The notes beneath the pieces were generated by a model. It was not told where the DNA came from. It saw only the letters and a program-made list of their open reading frames with translations, and made no database searches. A stretch of 64,000 nt of DNA from Zygnema cylindricum. Its lineage: Eukaryota; Streptophyta; Zygnematophyceae; Zygnematales; Zygnemataceae. The stretch lies in the NCBI GenBank assembly GCA_037447655.1, contig JBBHKE010002383.1:12501-76500 (forward strand), written 5' to 3'. Each line of letters begins with the position of its first letter. Position 1 is the first letter of the stretch. Made by a program: the position numbers and the translations under genes. Of the stretch, positions 55,532-64,000 are shown one piece after another.

Positions 55532-56140
55532 CTAGGGAGCTTGAAGGTATTTAGCCCTGGATTCCGGGGACGTGAGACTGGAATAGGCGAGTGCATAATT
55601 TAGTACCCATGTGACCGAATTCAAATCCATACTTTGCCCTAAAAGGCTGCACCTCTGAAGGTTTGACATACTTGGTGTTGTCATTGTTGTTTTTTCTGAA
55701 ACCCCATTGCTTCTTCCCGTTCGGCGATCGTCAGTGTTGTCGTGAGTCCCGCTTTGCTGTCAAAAATCATTCCTGCTACTCCTTTTTTATAAGCGTGACT
55801 CTGAGGGAAAGAAATCAAGGTTGGAGGGCTTTTCGTGGGAATCCCGGTCTGTTGCACCGGAAGAAAGGTGGGCGATCGGGTCGAGTCACAGGTGTGGCTA
55901 TTCTTCCTTCCCCAAGTATTTGCTAAACGGAAATTGTCGGGTTGGGAATTACTTTTTCCAACAGTTGTCGGAGGGCTGGGAGCGAGATCATGTTGGTCCA
56001 ATATGCTCTGACTTCGTGTGCCCGTGATCCCATCTGGGTTGCGTTGAAAACTAAGGGAGCCCCTAAAATCCATAGATATCGAGTTTTCGGATGACGGAGG
56101 CCAACGAATGAAAATTGAGCTTCCCTTCTTGTTGGTGGAA
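55532..56140 (-). pseudogene. C5-cytosine-methyltransferase-like domain in the gypsy polyprotein
   Basis: Read right to left over two frames: GAPLVFNATQMGSRAHEVRA then YWTN (core GSRAHEVRAYWTN at 55992-56030), then PTLISFPQSHAYKKGVAGMI, then EREEAMGF (55699-55722), then a one-frame change to SLLGQSMDLNSVTWVL (about 55603-55650) and a TAG at 55532-55534. The order and spacing match the C-terminal part of C5-MTases: recognition-domain end, motif IX (P-T-x-x-E-R-x-x-M-G-F) and motif X (R-x-x-L-L-G-x-S). The catalytic half (Pro-Cys loop, E-N-V) should lie further right but I cannot find it. At least one stop and two frameshifts make it a remnant. Confidence 0.6.
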
Positions 56141-56328
56141 GGGACTTTATTCAAAATTTTGTTGGGAATGGCTACTTGGACTTGTCTGAATATGAGACAG
56201 AGCGTGTGGAAAAAACAGTGTACAGTCCGGGACCCCAAAAATCCGGAAGGAACCAAAGTGGTGGTTCCTCTTGATTTATGGAACCGGGGAAAGACAAATG
56301 TCCCAGTATCTTTACGGTTGTGGTCCCT

Positions 56329-56897
56329 CTAACTCATTTTCTGCCGGTCTTGTCTTTGCATCACGGTGGAGTTGCGGAGTTGGCGACGATTGTCTCCTAC
56401 CCCAACATTCAAAGCTTCGGACGGGAAGCTTCGTGCATGGTGGGCATTTGGAGGTTCCAAATCCCAGACCAATAAGTCGTCATCATTGGCACCCTCTGTG
56501 CTTTGAAGCTTAAGCTCCACGAGCTTTTTTAGCAACTCCTGTCTCTGCCTTTGGAGTCGTTGTCGTTGGGCTGCTGTAAGAGGTGTAGGCCGGGAAGAAG
56601 ATCCCAAGCGGAGTGCAGCTAACTCTGCAGCCATCGCGGCCAACTGTTGACTTTGTTGTTGTATAATGATCTCTAGCGTTAACTTTGCCGGAGCTGCCGG
56701 AACTTGCTCAGATCTTCCCGGTGTTGGCATAAGTTGGCGCCCACACGGGTAAAGGAGGGGAAAATGGTTAACAGGGGTTTCCCCTGCCCTAGTAAACAAA
56801 GCAAACTGCATCATTTCCTTCGGTATGCCATTCTTCCGGAAACATTGCCCTTCCTTATGCCCCAGATATCCACAAGCTTCGCACTTGGCGCCCTCGG
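56329..56897 (-). pseudogene. Second gypsy family: gag remnant with zinc knuckle
   Basis: A CCHC knuckle CEACGYLGHKEGQC (C-x2-C-x4-H-x4-C) lies next to the solo LTR, followed by a Gln/Ala/Leu-rich helical stretch (QQQSQQLAAMAAELAALRLG; then QRQRLQRQRQELLKKLVEL) that looks like a coiled coil. The solo LTR at 56898 cuts its N-terminal side. No protease is visible after it. Confidence 0.6.
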
Positions 56898-57944
56898 TGA
56901 AACTGTGAGACCTCCATAAGTCCTCAGAGTGGACAGCTTCCAAGAAGCCTCTAGGATAACCCTGACCCCTTTGTGTTTCAACAAAAATAACTGCCACCAT
57001 GGCGGACAAAAACTCTGACCAACTTCACCCCTGTGAAGAAAAGACTCCCTTGAGTCGATAGCAAAAAGAATCTCTGAATTTGCTCCCCTGAGCAGTAAGT
57101 TATGGAGGGTCAAAGTTGACCTTTTGTACATAAGCTATGTGGGAGAGAGGATCCTATCTCCTAATATTTCTAAGTCGTATCTCTCTCACAGACTCTATCT
57201 ACTGATGTACGGAACCAATCAGATTTCTCCTCCGTACACAAAAGTATAGTCGCCGGTGTTCTTTATGTACGGAAATTGTACAACATGGCCTAAATGTCGA
57301 CACATGTCATATCCGGATTCGGTGTCGTAATCTCCGGAGATACCACGATCCAATGTAATTTTGCCACGTGTCATCCGATGTGGCGATGCCCATAAACCGC
57401 CAAATTCTTCTTCCGAGATCTCGGCGCTAATTCTGGCCGTCCGATTAAATTCACATTTGATCGGAGCCGTAATAAATACATGCGCGGTATTTGTTTCGAT
57501 TACGAAATCAATGCGCGGTATTGATTTCTTGTCCGTACCGCAATTCGTACTTTTACACTACCTGTTCTATGTATCCCGTAAACAGTTATAGTTAAATGAT
57601 TTATCCTACGTAATAATGTTTAAATAGATATCAAAATACATACTGTGTAATACTACTTCTAGACTTAACGGCTAAGGTTACCGGCTACCGGTGGCTTGCC
57701 GGTCGGCAAGTCTAGGTTCAAATCCTGTGGCCGCCGCATATATATATTTTTACTTAATAAACCCCAAATATATATTTCGTGTAAACCTCAGGATAGCCTA
57801 GGTAGCCATGGCTCTAGCTTCCTCTCCAATTTCTCAGTGCCTGCGACAAGTTTGAGAGTTGGAGAGAGAAGTTAGAGGTAGACTGCCTCGGCTTCTTTCT
57901 TATTTCTGACCTAGAAAATACTTAAAAAACCATTAATTTCTACA
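56898..57944 (-). mobile_element. Solo copia LTR inside the second gypsy remnant
   Basis: TGTAGAAATTAATGG at 57944 to GTTTCA at 56898, 1047 bp, with all LTR modules: the best preserved B-box (GGTTCAAATCC at about 57714-57724), a palindrome variant at 57485, GCCATGGCT at 57808. No internal sequence remains on either side. Flanks CTCGG and TTCCA do not match, so the solo LTR did not arise by simple LTR-LTR recombination of an intact insertion, or the flanks have changed. Confidence 0.85.
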
Positions 57945-58767
57945 TTCCACATCTTGCAAGTTACCACACCATAGAACTAAATTGATGTTATGTGTGAAAT
58001 AATCATATAAAAACAGAAAAAAAAAACATTGCATTTAAACAAATCACCTCACACATGGTACAACCATAGGTAGACAATAGAAACTTTACGTTTAAAAATG
58101 TTGTGAAATGGTTTTCTTAAATGTTAAAACAACTAAAACTACAAAAAAATAAATCTAATAGATTTTCGGATATCAAATGAAAACAAAACACAGCAAAGGA
58201 ATCACAGTAGAGATGGCAGCTGTTAAGTAGTATAAGAAAAGAAAACAGAAAATAAAGACTAAAACTAAAGTGTTTACTCTACGGGAAAATTAAGTATCAC
58301 TGTGACTACACAGAAACGTTAAGCATAACTAGAAAAATATTGCAACACTTTGATAAAATAAGTTGACATATTGATAAGGAACCCGCCATCAAATGTAGCT
58401 TTTATAGTCGCGCCAATCTGCTGCAGTGTTCTCGCAATGAAACTTTATAATGTCAAACTATCCAATGATAGTGGGAGTGGACAATTGGTTGGACAAGTAA
58501 CAAATGATATGACGTGACGTGACAAAATCGTCGAACGCCACTGTTGAAGTCCTCCCCGGAATTTCCGCATCATCGACGGCTCGTAACAATTTTGGTGACG
58601 TGACTCATTTGTAGGCGCACGCGAACTAAAAAATAAGCCAAATGACGTGGCACTTTCTCAATGAGAACCTCTTTCAATTACTGTAGATTGGAGCCAACAG
58701 CATTACAAACGACAAAAAATCTTCCAAGGCGATTTCATTAAAGTAACAAAAAAAAATCTTTCTATCA
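57945..58767. other. Intergenic, 3' side of the polyketide synthase gene
   Basis: AT-rich DNA with no coding region. The 3' UTR and polyadenylation signal of the minus-strand gene should lie just below 58768. I recognise no terminator element with confidence. Confidence 0.55.
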
Positions 58768-61700
58768 TTATTTACGGAGGGCCAATCGCATTAAAACAGC
58801 TTCCATTGTAATTCCTGGTCCATAGGCAAGTGCAACTGTCCATGGGTTTTCCTGAGTATGTCCTTTTTCTTTACGAATTTTGTCGAGAACAAAGAAAATT
58901 GTCGCTGAAGCCATATTTCCGTACTGATCCATAACTTCCCTGTTACACAAATCACAAACCGTTTTCTTTTTAAAAATCAGTTTTTCTCTACAAAAAACTG
59001 TTCAGCAAATCAGGGAGAAAATAGAAAAGGGAAGAGAAGGAAAGAAAGGATAAAAAAAATACGGCAAAGAGTCATGAGAGAGAAAATCGAGAGATAAGAG
59101 AGGAAGAGGAACAAAGAGTGGGCGGAGGAGAGAGTATTTGAGGGAGCTAAAAATTGTTGGGATATGATATCGTGCGAATCGAAGAATCGGCCGAAGTCGC
59201 GTCAAGTATGTCTTGTGTCGATTTAGTGCGTCCGTCTGTGTATCGGTTCGTTTCGTGCGGTCACGCACCTACGCTTTCGTTTTGCGCCGTTCATTTTAAA
59301 TTTGGTTGGTTGAGATTTGAGCGCACATGATGATATAATTTATTAATTTGTTTGATATTTCGGCTGTGTGTGGATTTGGCTGTTTTGTTTTTGTATCGAC
59401 CCCATCCAAAAGAAAATGAGAGGATAGATGATGTATGTTCTCTCTACAAGGGTTACGGTTTATCAATTTAGGACTCATGAGGTAAAAGAAAAGAGACTTG
59501 AAAATTCTTACCGACTGGCTTGAAGCTTTTTAGGGCTAAGGTTACATCCTTTTTCAGTGGCATCTAATATTGCTTTTCCACCCGGATGGACTGCCCAAAG
59601 TAAATCCTTTTCAAAATCAATTTCCGAACCGATAAAATCTCGCATAAAACCGTTTATAGCTCCGGCCACCAGCTGAAAAAAACAGACAAAAAGATGGCAA
59701 AACCCTAAAGCCATCAATTACGAAAACCCTAAAACTTGGTATGTAACTCGGTGTTTTTCTGCGGTCTGTTTTGCGTCAAATGTAGAAAATTAAAAGAGAT
59801 AAATGTGAGACCAAAAACTCAAATTGTAAAAGCCTTGAAAAGTTGGTATATAATTGTGGGACTTCTAACATCTAATTCTTGTCAAATGTAGCAATTAAAA
59901 GAGAGAAAATATGACAGAAGGTAATTTAAGGTTGTTTTACATACGGAAGGAACACTCTTGTCGAGGCCCGCACAAACTCCCTCAACAGTCAGGTCTACAG
60001 TCAGAGATTTTTCTGTATTGGGGATATAACTTGTACAAGAACGGTGAAGTTCAAAAATAGGAACTTCTTTTTTCGTAGGATTGGCACCCACAATTACTCC
60101 TGTATGGCAAAGATTTTTCGGGATACGATTACGATGATAAAGGCATTAGATAACACAGTTGTGATGACAAACACATGACAATAACAAGGGTTTTATTACC
60201 ACACATATGATGAAAAATACATTTAAAGCCACAATTATGATGACAAACACATGTAGAAACTAATAAATTCAACATCTTTCAAATAAAATTTGCAGTAACG
60301 CGTATCCTTGTAAAAAAAATGCAAAAAGTACATTTTATGTTTCCACATTCACTCTGAAGAATGTCCGGACAGTTCTTTTATGACCAAAAATTACTGTGCC
60401 TGAAACAGCCTATTTCCAAGCACAAATCCATCTCAATCAACCATAATTTCTCTCAAATTTAGAAAAAGGTCAAAAAACCGCATGATCATTTCTTAGAAAT
60501 AACAAATAAACCACCCTTCCTCCAAAAAACAAAGTTACTGTCATAATTACCTGCTGCCCCATCGCCAAAAATAAGAGCCACAATGATGTTGTTCACCGGA
60601 TTTTTTGGATGCGGAACATGAGCACTCGCCGAGTTCATTTCCACACAAACGACAAGAACTCGATTTTTCGGATCTCCTTCCGCTATTTCCGACGCCCTTT
60701 GAAGACCGATAAGACCAGCGTGACAACCCATAAAGGTAACAAAATGGTGTTTGGTTGACTGTGAAAGACCGAGAGATTTGATAAGTCGAAGATCGAGGCC
60801 TGTACACGAAAAAAAAGGAGCGGAAAAGGAGTGGGAAAGGAGTGGGAAAGAAGTGAAAAAAGACTGAAAAAGGGCTGATAAAATGAGTTTAAAAGGAGTT
60901 TGAAAAAGGAGTCAAAACAAGGAATTGGAGTGGAAAAAGACGTGAGAAAGGAGTTGTAAAGAGTTGAAACAGAAGTGAAGAAGTATAAAAGGAGTGAAAC
61001 AGGTGTGAAAAATGGGTGGAAAATGAGTGAAAGGGAAGTGAATAAGGAGTGAAAAGAGGTGAAAAAGGAGCGGAAAAGTATCTGAGGACTGGAAGAGAGT
61101 GAAACGGAGTGAAAAGGGGGTAAACTAGGAACTAAAAGAGTGAGAAAAAGAAAAGAAAAGGAAAGAATGAAACCAGTAAGTGAATGAGAGGTATTTATTT
61201 GTATCATTTTCAAATGAGCACAAATTTTTGTTTTGACATGATTGATGGTAAAAAATACCCTTTTCACAAGCGAAATTTTTCCATTTTTATCTCATCAGGA
61301 GTTGAATTTTATTGAAAATTACAAGTGTCTTTATACAAGCAAAATCAACCGTTTTTGGGTCCATTTGAAATTTTATGTGCGTTCACATGCAAAACTCCAT
61401 TTTTCCCTGACCAGGTGTGAAAAGTTGTTATGCGAATATAAAGATGTTATGTGAAAGTAATGACGTAATTAATCTTTTTGGGTCCATTTTAAAAGTTAGG
61501 AAACTTAACATGCAAAATTTCTCCAGGAGGGAATTTTTTCTCACCGGGGCACAAAATTGTCGAGGATGTGAAGGTAATGATGTGGGTAATCTCGGACATA
61601 TCTCCACCCCAATCAGAAATTGCTCTCTCTGCTGCGAGACGGGCGAGATCGACTCCCGTGTCTTCAAACATTTTCGAACGATAATCTAATGACGGACCTC

Positions 61701-62877
61701 CGACGGTGACTAAATCGGGATTTTTAACGTAATCAGTGCTTCCGTATTCCATACATCGTTGGGTGATTCCGCACGATTTGTCTGCAAAAGAAAGTTTCGC
61801 AAAAAAAAAATCACAATTATTTTTTTTTTGCAAAAAAAAAAGTTACGCAAAAACAGAAGTTTCCCAAAAACAGATTTTTTGCAAAAAAAAAGTTAAATTC
61901 CGCAAAAAAAAATAAAAAAAAACCGGCAAATAAAAATAACCCAGGAGATTTTTTTAAGTAATTGCATGGATAGTTTTGGCAGTTCAAAAATCCGAAACGG
62001 AACTTGCGCACAACTTCTCACCAAAAATGAAAATTCGGGAAAGTTAAATTAAGGACGAAGCTTTTGGAAAAGGCTTTTAGAAAAGGAAAATATTTGAGGA
62101 GATCTTTCGGATATCATGTTTTACAGAAAATTCAAGAAATTCGGGAGATTTTTCAAAATGTTGCATACAAATTTGAAGAAAGTCAAGAAATTCTCAAAAG
62201 TAATCGTCCAGAAAATAAAAAAGTAAAGAGGAACAGAAAGAATTGTTTTCATCATGTTTGAAGGACAGCTTTGCAAATTTGTTAGAATGTAAAGAATGTT
62301 TCACCCTGTTTTCATCCCAGTGAATCAAGAGTTTTGAAATTTGATATTGACCACACACTATTGATTTCTCTAATTTTCTTTTTCTGAAATTGAAAATCAC
62401 TTTTGTCTTCTATCTAAACCACCTTCGCTTTTGTCGCAGAAAACATCCAATGTGAGACATTTGTCACTATCCCAAAATCCAAAACAAAAACGACACATAA
62501 CATCTTAATTACTTCAAAATAAGAGTGGGAAGAAAGGACGTACTTATTTTTTGGACTAAATCTTGTATTCTTGGAGAAGGTTTGTCCAGAGCTGACAAAT
62601 ACTGTGGAGGAAAATCTTTTTGCTGGACAATACGCTCAGGATTGGCTGTCCCTATCCCGAGAATATGGGCAGTTCCTCCAGTAATTGTGGTTATCTGGTT
62701 TATTTTTTCATCTTTTACATTCGTCTGAATTTCGGAAGAATTGGGTGACTGGTTTATTAAAATAGGGGAACCTTCAGTCAAAATAGATTCCTTCATTTGA
62801 ATATTTGAGGAATTTTGAGACTGGTTTAATACCGCAGATGAAATTTCGTTCAGAGCAGAAATTTCTGAAACAGCCAT
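58768..62877 (-). CDS. Type III polyketide synthase (chalcone-synthase superfamily), six exons
   Basis: Exons 62544-62877, 61545-61781, 60551-60799, 59945-60099, 59512-59672 and 58768-58939 join in frame into 435 codons plus stop; all five introns are GT-AG. Intron 1 splits a codon after its first base, where most plant chalcone synthases have their one conserved intron. Triad: Cys216 (FVTFMGCHAGLIG), His354 (WAVHPGGKAILD), Asn387 (YGNMASATIFF). Also FGDGAAG (268-274, Phe268 = CHS Phe215) and AYGPG (417-421, CHS G-F-G-P-G). The gatekeeper equal to CHS Phe265 appears to be Ala317. A 60-residue N-terminal extension contains a repeated N-Q-S-x-N-S-S-x-I-Q motif at 18-27 and 42-51. It should condense malonyl-CoA onto a starter-CoA; the MGCH context and altered pocket argue against a standard chalcone synthase, so the product is open. 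No lesion is visible. Confidence 0.9.
60817..61150. repeat. Degenerate minisatellite in intron 2 of the polyketide synthase
   Basis: About 330 bp of loosely repeated AAAAGGAGTG/GAAAAGGAGT words, unit about 10-15 bases. It is purine-rich on the plus strand, so the pre-mRNA contains a very long pyrimidine tract just upstream of the exon 3 acceptor at 60800. Confidence 0.7.
61785..62543 (-). other. Intron 1 of the polyketide synthase
   Basis: 762 bases including both splice dinucleotides (GTACGT donor after 62544, TTTTGCAG acceptor before 61781). The region 61800-61925 contains repeated TTTTTTTGC and GCAAAAAAAA blocks that form local inverted and direct repeats. No coding sequence. Confidence 0.75.
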
Positions 62878-63628
62878 GTTTTAATTCCTTAAAAAAAAAA
62901 AAATTGCAAGCAGTAAGAAAAGAAAAATCTTGATGGAATGTGAAAAAACCGATAGGACCTTCTTTTTGCTGGAAGATGAAAAAAATGGAAGATATATTAT
63001 TCAAAAAAAAAAAATTGTATGCAAGTGGGAAACAAAATTCCGGCAAATTGCAGTGGATTCGCCTGAAATTCATGATAAGACTGCAAAAAGTAGTCAGATT
63101 TATCGAAGTTACGAGGGAAATCAGGACAAAATTTTGCACGGAATTGCATGAATTAGGGTTCAGAATTCAATGCTTCTCAAAATTGGCGCCGAGAAAAGGA
63201 GTCATCCGTGAAATTTTAATTTTTTTCCTGCCGTTGACGGAGATTTCCTTTTCTTGGAAACGGCGGGGTGAAATTAGAGACGGTCGAACCTCCCGGTTTT
63301 GGCTGACAGCGATGTTCGATTGTCGTATCCGTATACGGAACAACTAGTTAGAACTAAAAGTTTCCGTGCGAAGCATGTAAGTCTCTGCTAAAAGTACAGC
63401 ACGCTCGAACGTTGGCCAGCTCGAACACATCAATTTATCGTGTCAATTCATGACCATTTGCAATGATTGGGTAGATATCAACCGTCCAGATCTTAATCTT
63501 GTAGTTGTAAATGCATAATCATTGAAATTATTCACATGATCCTTAAAGGCGCCTGATAGGCTCGCTCGCCTAACTCCTGAGAACGCATGTAACTACCACT
63601 CGTTTTTCAAAAAACCGGAGACTACAAC
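62878..63628. other. Upstream region of the polyketide synthase, promoter not resolved
   Basis: Should contain the 5' UTR and promoter of the minus-strand gene. I see A-rich runs at 62890 and 63005 but no element I would call a TATA or known box with confidence. Confidence 0.5.
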
Positions 63629-63808
63629 CGCTCAACGTTATTAGTGTTAAAGTTTTTTTTGCCACTTAAAACATCCTTTCTCTGTGCACATTCGTCGGAT
63701 TGTCAATAGGAGGCTTCCTATTGGCTGTCTTCTTTTGACAATCAGGGTGTGCATTGAGAAGGATGTTTTAAGTGGCCAAAAAAACATTAACACTAATAAC
63801 GATGAGCG
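63629..63808. mobile_element. MITE with about 55-bp terminal inverted repeats, near-perfect hairpin
   Basis: The ends CGCTCAACGTTATTAGTGTT and, inverted, CGCTCATCGTTATTAGTGTT continue as inverted copies through AAAACATCCTT. The centre is again palindromic: GATTGTCAATAGGA at about 63697 faces TCCTATTG and TGACAATC. The whole 180 bp can fold into one stem. No coding capacity. The end motif recurs at about 33841 and resembles the ends of 33216-33729. Confidence 0.75.
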
Positions 63809-64000
63809 GGGTAGCCGCCGAATGCATTGATTACTGATCAATGCAGATTGCTTTCTAGCTGAAAACGTAATTTTCAACACTATTTCACGATGTTCTACGT
63901 GGCCGCAAATGTACCACCGAAGCTAAAATAGTAAAATCGATAGGCCTCTTGTTCCATGAAGATACTGTAGTTTTAGCGAAAGCGTGACTTATGTATGGTT
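63809..64000. other. End of window, nothing recognised
   Basis: No gene or repeat recognised in the last 190 bases. Confidence 0.6.

Noticed and set aside
60486-60807. Treating each polyketide synthase exon fragment as a separate small gene
   Set aside because: All six exons join through GT-AG introns into a single 435-codon frame with the full catalytic triad.

Overview
The window looks like nuclear DNA of a green plant (streptophyte), probably not a flowering plant. Three things point there: two plant-type genes on the minus strand (an F-box protein with a phloem-protein-2-like domain at 7147-8247, and a six-exon type III polyketide synthase at 58768-62877), GT-AG introns, and primer-binding sites that match the plant initiator tRNA-Met. 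Nothing looks prokaryotic, organellar or viral. The group (streptophyte alga, bryophyte or fern) cannot be fixed from sequence alone.

Layout. 1-9.5 kb: a gene-bearing stretch with a possible two-exon plus-strand gene (1694-2753), AT-rich low-complexity DNA, GA/CT microsatellites, two exon-like islands and the F-box/PP2 gene. 9.5-19.4 kb: nested Ty1/copia remnants; an old minus-strand LTR is split by a 7.4-kb LTR-internal-LTR-internal-LTR composite (11550-18993) flanked by the target-site duplication AATCT. 19.4-25.2 kb: a complete but inactivated copia element (minus). 25.2-28.6 kb: non-coding, with a MITE-like element. 28.6-32.4 kb: an internally deleted copia element (minus) with the duplication GTACG. 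34.0-40.4 kb: a Ty3/gypsy element (minus). 40.7-44.05 kb: a second gypsy fragment, 2657 bp of which appears identical to the first. 44.3-50.7 kb: a near full-length copia element (plus). 50.7-56.9 kb: a gypsy LTR fragment and a second, degenerate gypsy family that carries a C5-cytosine-methyltransferase-like domain. 56.9-57.9 kb: a solo copia LTR. 58.8-62.9 kb: the polyketide synthase gene. 63.6-63.8 kb: a near-palindromic MITE.

The most unusual signal is the organisation of the copia family. (i) The gag start codon lies inside the LTR, and the primer-binding site directly after the LTR is itself gag coding sequence (Q-V-M-G). (ii) That site matches the anticodon arm, not the 3' end, of plant initiator tRNA-Met, which implies half-tRNA priming. 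(iii) At least ten LTR copies carry, in U3 and always antisense, a tRNA-like module with A-box/B-box motifs. (iv) U3 also carries conserved palindromes and CACGTG boxes. All elements seen have broken reading frames, so none looks autonomous. The polyketide synthase joins into one uninterrupted 435-codon frame with the Cys-His-Asn triad intact and looks functional.
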